Part shown: positions 46,319 to 55,293 of the stretch, in pieces
Numbering within the stretch: position 1 is the first letter of the stretch
Layout of the letters: the number at the start of each line of letters is the position of its first letter
Source of the DNA: Polyangiaceae bacterium
GTDB taxonomy: Bacteria; Myxococcota_A; Polyangia; Polyangiales; Polyangiaceae
Length of the DNA stretch: 64,000 nucleotides
Assembly: GCA_016712345.1 (NCBI GenBank)
Contig: JADJRH010000001.1
Span: forward strand, 3,348,001 to 3,412,000
Direction of reading: 5' to 3'
Made by a program: the position numbers and the translations under genes
The notes under the pieces: generated by a model
What the model was told of the DNA's origin: nothing
Databases searched by the model: none
What the model saw: only the letters and a program-made list of their open reading frames with translations

Positions 46319-46879
46319 ATGCAGCTCAGTTCAGAAAGTCAGGTTCGCCCCGCTGTTAAACCTCAAAAAAGGCTTCTCAGCCTGGACGATCTCGCGGCGC
46401 GTTCGTTTGACGATCTCAGTGCCGTGTATCAATCGGCGCCGGCGCCTACCACCGTTAAAGGGGTAGACGGCACGCCGAGGGGTAGAATGTTGGCGGTCAA
46501 TAAACTGCCGGGTCTACTCGCCAACCCCATCCGCGCTTTTGCCGCCTCAAACAGCTTTGTGTGGGATGGTAAAACGTTTTCGTCCACAACCGACAAACGT
46601 GGCAAAGGTCACAACCGGGTATCCTTGCCGGGCGTTCTGGGAAAACAATCACTTTTCCCGTTTGAAACGTTTGTTGGAAAGTCGGCTGTCGACGGTCGAG
46701 ATGCCATTATTTTAGACTATGACTTGTCGGTAAACCCCACCTATATTCGCCACATTCATGACGAAATTCGTGAGGTGGAAGCCGGCCTCTACATGGGGCC
46801 CGCCATGTGGAAAACCGCATCAAGCAAAATCACTGTGTTGTGGTTTGCATTGGATACTCAGGTTCCCGCCACTTTCTAG
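46319..46879 (+). CDS. Conserved-looking hypothetical protein (186 aa)
   Basis: AGGAGA lies immediately upstream of ATG 46319, 31 nt after the tetR stop, so it is probably co-transcribed with the regulator. The sequence contains VDGTPRGRMLAVNKLPGLLA, FVWDGKTFSSTTDKRGKGHN and ILDYDLSVNPTYIRHIHDEI, a pattern of aromatic and Asp residues suggesting a small soluble beta-rich fold. There is no signal peptide or membrane segment. I do not recognise the family. Its stop is directly followed by the stop of the convergent rhodanese gene. Confidence 0.78.
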   Translation: MQLSSESQVRPAVKPQKRLLSLDDLAARSFDDLSAVYQSAPAPTTVKGVDGTPRGRMLAVNKLPGLLANPIRAFAASNSFVWDGKTFSSTTDKRGKGHNRVSLPGVLGKQSLFPFETFVGKSAVDGRDAIILDYDLSVNPTYIRHIHDEIREVEAGLYMGPAMWKTASSKITVLWFALDTQVPATF

Positions 46880-47545
46880 TCAGGCGGCGCGGGAGAGGGC
46901 GAGGGTCATTCGGTCGACGTTTTCGCGGACGAGAGTGAGTGGAAAGCCGCGGAGTCGAGCCACTTCCGCGAGCCTGTCAATCACCCGTTCCAGAACGAAA
47001 CCGGACGTTCGCGCGTTGCCGCGCCGCTCTTCTTGTACAAGTTTTTGAACCAGCTCCAGAGGGTCTAAACCATCCCACTTGGGGTCGTCTGCGTGCTCCA
47101 CGGTGGAAGCCAAGTAGCAGGCCGCCAATATGCGCGGAAAGCGCTCCAAACTTTCTACCGCAGGGGTATCCACGGTGAGCGGTTTCTGTAATCCGCACAC
47201 GGGTAGGCCCGCAGCCGACCAAGCGAGCATTCCTCCCAAAAGCGGCTCCACATGTTTAAACCCGGCTGCCCGCAACAGCGGACACAGTTCGGCCGCGCGC
47301 CGGCCTGATTGGCAAATAAGTGCCATGGGTACATCTTTGGGGTAGGCCTCCGCAAGATGCGCCACATCCGCAAGTAGAATGTCCGACGGGAACATTCTTG
47401 AACCGGGTATAAAACCCAGTGGTCCCTTTCGTTCAGGTCGGGGGCGTATATCCACAAGCCGAATCTCCGGCGTGCTCGCCAGCTCTTCCGGTCGGTGGCC
47501 TTTGTGACTTCCTCTCCCTCGATAGTCTCGTCTACCGTGCAGCAT
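46880..47545 (-). CDS. Rhodanese-domain protein
   Basis: Residues ~20-110 form a rhodanese fold with the active-site loop MALICQSGRRAAELCPLL (Cys in CQSGRR) and the downstream GGMLAWSAAGLPV. Rhodaneses move sulfane sulfur from a donor to thiols or cyanide. The C-terminal ~100 residues (ILAACYLASTVEHADDPKWD and on) are helical and not part of the basic domain, so this is a two-part protein. It has no signal peptide. It sits beside the kinase gene (60-nt gap) but has no evident link to it. Confidence 0.82.
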   Translation of the reverse strand: MLHGRRDYRGRGSHKGHRPEELASTPEIRLVDIRPRPERKGPLGFIPGSRMFPSDILLADVAHLAEAYPKDVPMALICQSGRRAAELCPLLRAAGFKHVEPLLGGMLAWSAAGLPVCGLQKPLTVDTPAVESLERFPRILAACYLASTVEHADDPKWDGLDPLELVQKLVQEERRGNARTSGFVLERVIDRLAEVARLRGFPLTLVRENVDRMTLALSRAA

Positions 47546-47605
47546 TGCGATCCCTATAGAAAGTAACCTTTTCGGTTCTCAATTGGTATGACCAGGGTGG
47601 GTGCT

Positions 47606-49888
47606 TTAAGCTCGGCTACCAACGCGTGCGGGTGCTCCTGAAGCGGGGGCATTCTGCTGAGCCATGAGCCGCAGGTCGTCGTAATACCGGCGAGCCGCAC
47701 CGGCGCGCGCTGCCATGCGCTCAATTGCGCTGCTGATGAGGGTCGATGTGGAGGGTAGTTGAATATGATGGTCCAAACCTGAAAAGTTAATGGCAGTATC
47801 AAGAAGCTCAGTATTCATGTGAGTTGAAATTAATACGCGTGACACCTCCGGCATTTGTGCGAGCGCCGCCAACAACGGATCTTCCAAGATCACCTGAAGG
47901 CCGCCAAACACAACCACCCAAGGAGGCATTTCTTCTTCTGACAAAATGCGTTCTGCGAGCGGAGCCCTATGATCTTGGGCAATTTCTTCAACGCGCATGG
48001 TTGTGCGAAGGCTCAAAATCACTTCTGCAACTTCGGCCCTTCGAAGCGCGGGATCCCCTGCTAAAAACCAAACGGTAGGTTGCCCGGTGGATCGAAGTCG
48101 CCGTTGAGAAGAGGAAACGCGAGCGTCGCGCTCAAGTTCGTTTGTAAACGAGTCTTGTTGTACGGCGGCTTTCACCGAGTGCAATGCGGAGGCAAACTCG
48201 ACTGCTGAACTATAACGTTCTCCGGGGTCAAGCGACACACTGCGGCGAATGATATCGGCAAGAGAAGGTGGAATATCGTCGCGGGGAGTTGGGTCGGCGC
48301 CCAAACTGGGTGACAGAAACTCGCTTGTGGGCGGTCTACCCAACACCAACTCGTGCAACATCACGGCAACGGCGTATAAGTCAAACCGCTCACTCACTGG
48401 CGTACCACGAAGAATTTCAGGTGCCACGTATGTTGGGTCGGGCAGTGAAACAAGGCGCGGCTCGCTTCCGTCCAGCTCCCCTTCGGGAATGCGATATCCG
48501 ATGATCTTGACCGTTTCACGTCGAGCCCCCGCCGCCGGAACAAGAACATGATCGGGAGTCAGATGCCGGTGCAAAACGCCCATGGCATGGGCTTCTGCCA
48601 AACCTTCAAGCACCCCGACAATAATGTCAGTGGCCTGGCGCCAAGGCAAACTACCCTGTTTGGCGATAACGCTTCTGAGGGAAACACCCCGCACGCGTTC
48701 CATCACCACAAAGGGCAAACCTTCAGGCCCTCTTGCCGTCATTCCAATATCGTAAATGCGGGCATTTGAAGGGTGACGGAGCAAGGCAATCGAAGGCAAT
48801 TCACGCTTGAGACGCGCAACTTCGGCCGGCACAATGGCCCTGTATACTTTGACGATCACTTGGCGCCCCAACTCCAAATGCGTGGCTTCGTATACAATCG
48901 ACCTCGGAGTCTGCGCCAGCTTTCGGCCCGTTTGATAGCGACTCTCTGTGGCGAGGGAGATGCTCTCCACTACCTTTTTCGCGCCGGGAGCCGTACTTTC
49001 AGGGATGCCCCGCAGCAATCGGACAAGCTCGTCGGCCGTTTGAATACGATCGGCGGGTCGCTTTGCGAGCAGCTTAAAAATGATCTCCTTGAGTTCTTTG
49101 GACGGCGCCGGTTTACCGTCTGGAATACACATCTCGGGAACGCGCTCACGCACATGCGCCGACGCCGTTTTGAACGCGCTCGCGTATCGAAACGGCGGGG
49201 CCCCGGTGACGCTTTCGTATAACAAAACGCCGAGCGAGTAGAGATCGGTGCGCGCGTCCACATCAATTGCCTGCACCTGCTCCGGTGCCATGTATTCAGG
49301 CGTTCCCATCACGGTACCGGCGTCGGTGAGTGACCTGTCGTGGGGAGTGACAATGTCTTTTGCGAGCCCGAAATCGAGGATGCGCGCGACCTCTTCTTCT
49401 TCTTCGCCCGGAGTGAGCATCACATTGTCAGGCTTGAGGTCGCGGTGCACCAACCCGCGCTGGTGAGCCGCTCGGAGACCTCGCGCAATTTGAGCCGCGA
49501 GAGTGGCAATTTCTGTCACCGGCAAGCCACCGGGCTGCCGCCGCAATCGCTCCCCAAGAGTTTCACCGGCGAGCAGCTCCATTGCGATATAACAAAAAGA
49601 AGCTTCCCCCTCCTGGCCCCGCCCATAGTCGTAAATGGTCACCACGTTTCGATGTGCTATTTGCGCGTTGAGGCTCGCTTCGCGCACAAAGCGCTCTTCG
49701 CGGTGGCGTTCTTCGTCGTCAACGGGGCCCTGTTTGTCGGGGCGCACTTGCACCAATTTGAGGGCGACGAGGCGTTTAAGCGATAGATCTTCGGCCTTAA
49801 ACACCACACCCATCCCACCCTTGCCGAGCACCCCTCGGAGTCGATACCTGCCGCAGAGCACTTGGTCGACGGCGAGATTGCTGAGCAT
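47606..49888 (-). CDS. Ser/Thr kinase fused to a pseudokinase and a receiver-like domain
   Basis: 760 residues. Kinase 1 (~14-290) is intact: glycine loop GKGGMGVVFKA, Lys in LVALKLV, HRDLKPDNVM, DFGLAK, MAPEQ. Kinase 2 (~315-580) keeps the fold and VIVKVY Lys but reads HRHLTPDHV instead of HRD and GYRIP instead of DFG, so it is probably a pseudokinase. The last ~150 residues (VWFLAGDPALRRAEVAEVIL, then PWVVVFGG, then VSRVLISTHMNTELLDTAIN) resemble a degenerate response-regulator receiver domain. There is no membrane segment. It is divergent from an FHA-sigma-54 activator, a probable target. Confidence 0.9.
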   Translation of the reverse strand: MLSNLAVDQVLCGRYRLRGVLGKGGMGVVFKAEDLSLKRLVALKLVQVRPDKQGPVDDEERHREERFVREASLNAQIAHRNVVTIYDYGRGQEGEASFCYIAMELLAGETLGERLRRQPGGLPVTEIATLAAQIARGLRAAHQRGLVHRDLKPDNVMLTPGEEEEEVARILDFGLAKDIVTPHDRSLTDAGTVMGTPEYMAPEQVQAIDVDARTDLYSLGVLLYESVTGAPPFRYASAFKTASAHVRERVPEMCIPDGKPAPSKELKEIIFKLLAKRPADRIQTADELVRLLRGIPESTAPGAKKVVESISLATESRYQTGRKLAQTPRSIVYEATHLELGRQVIVKVYRAIVPAEVARLKRELPSIALLRHPSNARIYDIGMTARGPEGLPFVVMERVRGVSLRSVIAKQGSLPWRQATDIIVGVLEGLAEAHAMGVLHRHLTPDHVLVPAAGARRETVKIIGYRIPEGELDGSEPRLVSLPDPTYVAPEILRGTPVSERFDLYAVAVMLHELVLGRPPTSEFLSPSLGADPTPRDDIPPSLADIIRRSVSLDPGERYSSAVEFASALHSVKAAVQQDSFTNELERDARVSSSQRRLRSTGQPTVWFLAGDPALRRAEVAEVILSLRTTMRVEEIAQDHRAPLAERILSEEEMPPWVVVFGGLQVILEDPLLAALAQMPEVSRVLISTHMNTELLDTAINFSGLDHHIQLPSTSTLISSAIERMAARAGAARRYYDDLRLMAQQNAPASGAPARVGSRA

Positions 49889-50204
49889 GGTCTGCAGAAA
49901 GCACTACACGTGCCATAGCATCTGAATCAAGTGGCATTACGAAACCAACGTGGATCGTGGTTGTTGCGATCTCCTGTGCACTGACCACCTTTCGAAACTG
50001 AAGGATGCGAGTCACGAGTATGTGAGGGCGCAACTCCTCAATTTCGTCGACGGGCGCACTTGTTCAGGTGAGCGGTCCGAACACCGAAAAGGAGTGATTT
50101 GGGCGCCGTCTCGATAAATCAGCGCACAAACGAGCATCGAAATTCTGTTAGAGTTCACTTTCGACAACGCCTGAGCGATTCACGCCCGGCGCTGGAGGCA
50201 TTCC
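49889..50204. other. Divergent regulatory gap between kinase and FHA activator genes
   Basis: 316 bases without a gene. A sigma-54-like box lies near the kinase start (49900-49915, minus strand). I see no further repeats or terminators. A GGAGG sequence precedes the TTG start at 50205. Confidence 0.6.
49900..49915 (-). promoter_or_regulatory. Candidate sigma-54 promoter of the kinase gene
   Basis: On the minus strand the sequence TGGCACGTGTAGTGCT matches the -24/-12 consensus TGGCACG-N4-TTGC except one base at -12 (GTGC for TTGC). The expected transcription start is about 49889-49890, next to ATG 49888, so the mRNA would be leaderless. The divergent FHA activator would be an obvious regulator. 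Confidence 0.45.
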
Positions 50205-51569
50205 TTGGCAGCCCATTCATCCACAACACCTGCCCTCGTTGAACACACGTCGGTTCCCGAACTCGAACTCATCGTTGAAGTGGAAGCCGGCAAAGCCGCT
50301 CCACGGCGAATGACGATCAATGGAGAACTGTTGAGAATCGGCTCGCACTCTTCCAATGATCTTGTGCTCGCCGATCCAATGGTGTCGCGTTTTCATTGCC
50401 AACTCACGCGCGGTGAGGAGGCTTGGCGAATCATCGACAACGGATCGCTCAACGGGACCCGCGTGGGTAATATTCGAGTTCGCGACGCCGACCTGGTGAT
50501 GCCTGAATGTCGGATTACACTCGGCGGCTCTACAATTCTACTCCGCGAAGTGGGGCAAAAGCCGGCCGCTCCCATTCCAGGTGCCATGAGCTTTGGGGCA
50601 CTCAAAGGCGGTTCGCAGGCAATGCGAAAGATGTATCACACGCTCCAACGCGTGGCTCGCACCGATTCAACCGTTCTTATTGAGGGTGAAAGCGGCACGG
50701 GCAAAGAGCTGATTACGGCTGAAATTGTTCGCCGCAGCCCACGCGCCGAAAAGCCCTTTATTGTTGTCGATTGCAGTGCCATTTCTCCTACGGTTATTGA
50801 AAGTGAACTGTTTGGCCACGCCAAAGGCGCTTTTACCGGGGCAGAAAAACAACGAGCAGGCGTGTTTGAGGCTGCCGACGGTGGCTCTGTATTCCTTGAT
50901 GAAATCGGTGAGCTACCCCTTGAAATGCAGCCTAAGTTGCTTCGTGTTCTTGAAACCGGTGAGCTTCGGCGAGTGGGTGAAAACCAACTCCGCAAAGTGG
51001 ATGTTCGAGTGATTGCCGCGACAAATCGCCGGCTCGAACGTGAAGTGAATCAGGGGCGTTTTCGTGAAGATTTGTTTTTCAGATTAAGTGTTGTCATGGT
51101 GAGAGTTCCTCCGCTGCGCGAACGAACGGAAGACATCCCCGACTTGATCGATGCTGTCCTCCAATCGCTGGATGCCACGGATAAGCGGCATTTGTTCACG
51201 CAAGATGTCATTGAGGCCATGATGAAACACGACTGGCCGGGCAACGTGCGCGAACTCAAAAACTTCGTTGAAAGGCGTGTTGTGTTTGAAGCAGTGGGTT
51301 TGGGGCTTGAGGGCGACGACGTGACACCCGGTGCAAAAGTAGCTGAAAAGGCCGCCAAAACTCCCCCGAGTGTGGATATTGAAAAACCTTTCCGCGCTGC
51401 AAAAGAAGAAATGATTGACGCGTTTGAAAGAGTATATCTGGGCGCGCTCCTCGCTTGGGCAAATGGCAATGTGAGTGCCGCGTCACGCAAAGCAAAAATC
51501 GATCGAATGCATCTTCATCGTTTGCTCCAACAACATGGCCTTCGCAAGAGTGGCAGTCTCATCGACTAA
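50205..51569 (+). CDS. FHA-domain sigma-54-dependent transcriptional activator
   Basis: TTG start with GGAGG six bases upstream. The N-terminus is a FHA phosphothreonine-binding domain (RIGSHSSNDLVLADPMVSRF, then HCQL, then SLNGTRVG). A sigma-54 AAA+ domain follows: Walker A GESGTGKE, sigma-54-contact loop GAFTGA, Walker B VFLDEIGEL and arginine finger RFREDLFFRL. The C-terminus is a Fis-type helix-turn-helix (NVSAASRKAKIDRMHLHRLL). FHA activators in Myxococcota are controlled by Ser/Thr kinases; the kinase divergently encoded next door is a natural partner. Phosphothreonine binding through FHA is inferred from the family. Confidence 0.95.
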   Translation: MAAHSSTTPALVEHTSVPELELIVEVEAGKAAPRRMTINGELLRIGSHSSNDLVLADPMVSRFHCQLTRGEEAWRIIDNGSLNGTRVGNIRVRDADLVMPECRITLGGSTILLREVGQKPAAPIPGAMSFGALKGGSQAMRKMYHTLQRVARTDSTVLIEGESGTGKELITAEIVRRSPRAEKPFIVVDCSAISPTVIESELFGHAKGAFTGAEKQRAGVFEAADGGSVFLDEIGELPLEMQPKLLRVLETGELRRVGENQLRKVDVRVIAATNRRLEREVNQGRFREDLFFRLSVVMVRVPPLRERTEDIPDLIDAVLQSLDATDKRHLFTQDVIEAMMKHDWPGNVRELKNFVERRVVFEAVGLGLEGDDVTPGAKVAEKAAKTPPSVDIEKPFRAAKEEMIDAFERVYLGALLAWANGNVSAASRKAKIDRMHLHRLLQQHGLRKSGSLID

Positions 51570-51656
51570 CCTACTCGGCGTCGGGGCACGAGCAGTTGCG
51601 GCGAAACGCTCAGCGGCCGTGTGTGCCAACGCTCACTTTCAGCGGGAGTAGTGGAC

Positions 51657-52508
51657 GTGAAGAGTGGAGTGATATCGAGTGTACCTATGCGCAGCTTCCT
51701 AGAATCCGTCGTTTTCGGGGTTTCTCTTTTCGTTGTTGCCGCCTGCGACGGCGGCGGGAGCGGTGGATCCGGCGGCAATGGTGGTCAAACCGGCGTCGGC
51801 GCATCCCCACAAACGGGCGGAACCGGCAATTCAGGTGCGGCCGGATCAACAGGGCAGACAACAGGCACCAATACCGACACTCCCACAACAGTGTCGTGCG
51901 ATCCCAACCCCGACGTGGCAGGCAAAGTTACCTACTACAACGAAGCCGATGGATCCGGCGCGTGCTCGTTTGACCCAACTCCCAATGACCTCATGGTGGC
52001 GGCAATGAACGCCCCTCAATATGCCGACAGCGCCGCTTGTGGAGCCTGCGCCGAACTGGAGACATCCGACGGCAAATCGGTGACGGTTCGCATTGTCGAC
52101 TTGTGTCCGGGCTGCGAAGAAGGCCATGTTGACTTGAGTCCTCAGGCATTCGAAAAACTCGGCCCGCTGTCGGCCGGGGTGCTCTCGGTTACTTGGCGCT
52201 ATGTCTCCTGTCCGGTGATAGGTCCCATTCAGTACAAGTTTAAAGAAGGGTCCAATCAATGGTGGAGCGCTGTCCAAGTGCGCAATGCGACCGAACGAAT
52301 TGCCAAGTTCGAGGTGGAGAAAGATGGGGCGATGATTGAAGTGGGGCGGACGAGCTACAACTACTTTGTGGACGACCAAGGGATGGGGCCGGGGCCGTAT
52401 CACTTCCGAGTAACGGATGTTCGCGGCAACGTGCTTGAGGATGAGGGAATATCGTTTATCGAGGGCGGGATTGTGGAGGGCAAAGCCCAATTCCCCCTGT
52501 GTAACTAA
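51657..52508 (+). CDS. Expansin-like lipoprotein (RlpA-type double-psi barrel plus C-terminal sheet domain)
   Basis: The start is uncertain: GTG 51657 has GGGAG eight bases upstream, while ATG 51687 (MRSFLES) gives a shorter signal. The lipobox is VVAAC, then a Gly/Ser/Thr linker. The body carries GKVTYYNEADGSGACSF, AACGACAELETSDGKSVTVR and VDLCPGCEEGHVDLSPQAFE, typical of bacterial expansin D1 (double-psi beta barrel). A second domain (YKFKEGSNQWWSAVQVRNAT) fits the expansin D2 aromatic sheet. Expansins loosen cellulose or peptidoglycan without hydrolysis. The lipid anchor suggests surface display; its target is unknown. Confidence 0.82.
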   Translation: MKSGVISSVPMRSFLESVVFGVSLFVVAACDGGGSGGSGGNGGQTGVGASPQTGGTGNSGAAGSTGQTTGTNTDTPTTVSCDPNPDVAGKVTYYNEADGSGACSFDPTPNDLMVAAMNAPQYADSAACGACAELETSDGKSVTVRIVDLCPGCEEGHVDLSPQAFEKLGPLSAGVLSVTWRYVSCPVIGPIQYKFKEGSNQWWSAVQVRNATERIAKFEVEKDGAMIEVGRTSYNYFVDDQGMGPGPYHFRVTDVRGNVLEDEGISFIEGGIVEGKAQFPLCN

Positions 52509-52532
52509 CCGTATTCTAAATCTCGAACTACT

Positions 52533-53642
52533 CTACGGCTTCTTGGTTCCGCCGGAGGCTCCCGCGCTACCGGAGGCTCCACCGGTGCTCGCACCGCCGC
52601 TCGGGCTTTGCGTCACTTTCTTGAGGTCAAATGTCGGCGGCGTTTTTGGATCGCAGTCGGGCGGAGGACCAAACCCATCGGCGTTGAACTTGAAGTCGAG
52701 CGAGCCCGACGCTTTGGGGTTGGGTCGGGTCGCATCGACAGTGACTTCGTGTTCACTTTTGCGAGCGGGAGTGCAGTACGAAAGAAGATAAAACCGCTTG
52801 GTTTGCTGCTCAATCTTGGTCGCAACGCGATCAAACACCTCTTTTACTTTGGTTTGATCCTGCGCCAATTCAGTGCCGTCGCGGCCGATATCGCCGAGGT
52901 TGGCTTTTTCGATCTCGGCGCCCACGCCGATGGCGAACATTTGGTAGTCCTCGTATGCGTCTTTGCCGATCTCGTCTTTCATTTCGTCGCGTGTGACGCG
53001 AGCGGCGCGATCGGTGCCATCTGAAAACACAACGAGCGTGCCAAATTTGAGGGGACGCTTGTCCTTATCAAGTTCTTCGCGAAGCTCACGCAGCCCTTCA
53101 ACAACACCGCCGTGGAGGTTTGTGGAAGGGTCTTTCGGCTTGTATTTGCGAAGCCCTTCAAGGCCGCCCTGCACCGAACCCTGCGCTTCAGTGAACGGAA
53201 CCACGGAGTGAATTTTGGGGTCGCCGTCAAATGCGTACACACCCACTTTTTGCGTTTTTCCAACGCGCTCCGCAAACGCTTTTGCCGCATCGACGAGCTG
53301 ATCGGCCTGGCCGCTTTCGGTAATGGAGCCGCTCATGTCAACGAGCAGCATTGTGTACATAACGGCGGCAACTTCAGGATTTTGAATGACCTGTTTGCTC
53401 TCAAATTTTGAAACAACCTGACCGTCTTCTTTGATGGTGAAGTCGTCGGCGGTGAGCCCGCCTACGGGATCTTTCCCATCCATCACGGTGAAAAAGACCC
53501 ACACGTTGTTGGGCTTTTTCTGAGCGCCGTTGACAAGTTTTACGTTGAGACCGGCGCAGCCGAACGAGGGAATCACCAAGAGCATTGCAGCGAGTGCAAG
53601 CGCTCGCCGCAAACTGGGAATCAGTGTTGTCAGAGTCTTCAC
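52533..53642 (-). CDS. von Willebrand factor A domain lipoprotein
   Basis: GTG 53642 gives a signal peptide ending in a lipobox-like PSFGC, whereas the ATG at 53717 would place the signal deep inside and overlap the methyltransferase gene. The vWA domain (~95-280) has an intact MIDAS: LLVDMSGSIT, the Thr position in DPSTNLHGG, and FSDGTD. Metal-dependent ligand binding at the surface is likely. The C-terminus is Gly/Ser/Ala-rich. It follows the methyltransferase gene by about 40 nt on the same strand. Confidence 0.83.
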   Translation of the reverse strand: MKTLTTLIPSLRRALALAAMLLVIPSFGCAGLNVKLVNGAQKKPNNVWVFFTVMDGKDPVGGLTADDFTIKEDGQVVSKFESKQVIQNPEVAAVMYTMLLVDMSGSITESGQADQLVDAAKAFAERVGKTQKVGVYAFDGDPKIHSVVPFTEAQGSVQGGLEGLRKYKPKDPSTNLHGGVVEGLRELREELDKDKRPLKFGTLVVFSDGTDRAARVTRDEMKDEIGKDAYEDYQMFAIGVGAEIEKANLGDIGRDGTELAQDQTKVKEVFDRVATKIEQQTKRFYLLSYCTPARKSEHEVTVDATRPNPKASGSLDFKFNADGFGPPPDCDPKTPPTFDLKKVTQSPSGGASTGGASGSAGASGGTKKP

Positions 53643-53682
53643 GCGCGCAGCATAGAACAGGGGAGCGTCGCGTAGCGACGGG

Positions 53683-54510
53683 TCAAGCCGGTTTTCTGCC
53701 GCTCGCGCAGCCGACATTCAACGTCAGTTCAAAAACACCTTCGGACCAATATTTTTGAATGGCGTCTTCAACGTACCGAAACGCAGCTTGGAGCACTTGT
53801 CCGTCAACCGGCAACACAGCCGCCATGTCGGCGAGAACCATGAGCCGCCAAATAGGATCTTCGATGATTTCGCGGCCGCTCGCGAACGAGATGGCAATGA
53901 GCGACACGTCCACATCAACGTCTGTGAGCCCCGCGTTTTCAAGCTCTTCGTTGAGCGTTTCGATCGTTGGGCGATTGGCGATCGCAACGTCTACGGCTTT
54001 GCCGAGATCGGAGAGATCTTGGCGAAGCGCGAACTCGCGCAACATGTCGTTGACTTCGGGAAACGATCCGCGAACCGGAAGTGAAAGCACCGCCTGTCCA
54101 CCCGGAAGCAACAAGTCGTGCAGATGATGCAGCAGTGTCGCTCGCCCTTCGGTGCCGCCGATGGGGTGAATGGCGAGTGCGTGTGTGAACGAACCGGCTT
54201 CAAATCCGGGGCAAGGCGCATCGGCAACAACGTACGAAAGCTGCGCCCCGGTGAAGCCGTCCGCTTTGGATCGAGCGAGCGCGATTGCAGGTTCACTCAA
54301 GTCGGCGCCGACGATTTGGCTCTCGGGAAATCGATCGGCGATTTCCAAGTGCGGAAAGCCGACGCGGCATCCAAGGTGGGCAATTCTGGCCGGTGAAAAC
54401 GGAAGGAGCATCTGCACAGCGAGCGACGCAAAAAACGAGAGGTAGCGGGGTACCACCGCCGTCTCGAATTGCTGGACGTCCGCTTCGCTGAGAGTTGCTC
54501 CGAAGCTCAC
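53683..54510 (-). CDS. Class I SAM-dependent methyltransferase-like protein
   Basis: 275 residues with motif I HLGCRVGFPHLEIADRFPES (the usual GxGxG reads GCRVG) followed by VGADLSEPAIALARSK, the acidic end of strand 2 binding the SAM ribose. VVADAPCPGFEAGSFTHALA and LLLPGGQAVLSLPVRGSF are motifs later in the fold. The substrate is not apparent. The start overlaps the stop of the HEAT-repeat gene by 4 nt (ATGA). It may methylate a small molecule or protein that the neighbouring HEAT protein recognises, which is speculative. Confidence 0.78.
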   Translation of the reverse strand: MSFGATLSEADVQQFETAVVPRYLSFFASLAVQMLLPFSPARIAHLGCRVGFPHLEIADRFPESQIVGADLSEPAIALARSKADGFTGAQLSYVVADAPCPGFEAGSFTHALAIHPIGGTEGRATLLHHLHDLLLPGGQAVLSLPVRGSFPEVNDMLREFALRQDLSDLGKAVDVAIANRPTIETLNEELENAGLTDVDVDVSLIAISFASGREIIEDPIWRLMVLADMAAVLPVDGQVLQAAFRYVEDAIQKYWSEGVFELTLNVGCASGRKPA

Positions 54511-55184
54511 CGGCCCTCCTCGTCGTCTTCATCTCCGGCGTTGTCGCCGATAATGTCGAGCGCTTCTTGGGCCAATTCACCGATCGAAACTTCGCTCGCT
54601 TCGTCGGATTCTTCGTCGGCCATGTCCACGCGGCGCTTGTCGTTTACGAGCGCTGCGAGGTGTTTAGTGAGCGCAGGATCGCTGATGTCTGCCGCCACTT
54701 CGATGGCCGCGGCAACCGCGTCGGCATCTTTGTGCTTTAAGAACATTTCGATCAACTTGATGACGCCCGGCTCGGGAACATCCGACAGAATGTACGGGAT
54801 TTCGGGCAATGCGGGCGAACCCTCGGGCAGACGTTTGAGAGCGCGTTCAACGCCCTGAGCTACCTCTTTGAAGCGCTCAAACGCGATGGACTCAATGGCT
54901 TCGCCCGCCGCAACGCGCCCTTCAGGCGAATCTGAAGCGAGGATATCGATGAGCGCGTCTATCGCCTGCGGGCCTTCGATGTAGCTCAGCACATCGGCGA
55001 GCCGCACAAGACGCAGCGCCGATTCATCTTCGTCCTGCAGCTGCCGCGCGTCGGCGATGGCCGAATTGACCACCTCGAGCACGGCTCCCGGAGCGGATTG
55101 CGTGAGCACATCGTTCAACTCTCGGATCTTGCGTTCCGCGTCGAACAGATTGGTGAGGGTGGCTTTCAAATCGGTGCCGGTCAT
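54507..55184 (-). CDS. HEAT-repeat protein
   Basis: 225 residues, mostly helical, with several HEAT/armadillo-like pairs: LVRLADVLSYIEGPQAIDAL, then VAAGEAIESIAFERFKEVAQ, then VIKLIEMFLKHKDADAVAAA. A strongly acidic C-terminus follows. Such proteins are usually scaffolds or phycobilin-lyase-like adaptors. It has no signal peptide and is likely cytoplasmic. It overlaps the methyltransferase gene (ATGA), and the vWA lipoprotein follows, so the three may be co-expressed. Confidence 0.78.
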   Translation of the reverse strand: MTGTDLKATLTNLFDAERKIRELNDVLTQSAPGAVLEVVNSAIADARQLQDEDESALRLVRLADVLSYIEGPQAIDALIDILASDSPEGRVAAGEAIESIAFERFKEVAQGVERALKRLPEGSPALPEIPYILSDVPEPGVIKLIEMFLKHKDADAVAAAIEVAADISDPALTKHLAALVNDKRRVDMADEESDEASEVSIGELAQEALDIIGDNAGDEDDEEGR

Positions 55185-55293
55185 TTTCTTGTGGGCCTAT
55201 CAACCCACAGCGCTTTCTGCAAGCGTGAGCTTTGCCGTATTAAAAGTGCCACTTTTGTTGCGAAGCCCCCTTCTCGGGTGAAAGCTCGTACAC

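Noticed and set aside
47606..49888. Second active kinase in the 760-aa protein
   Set aside because: HRD is replaced by HRH and DFG is missing, so catalysis is not supported.
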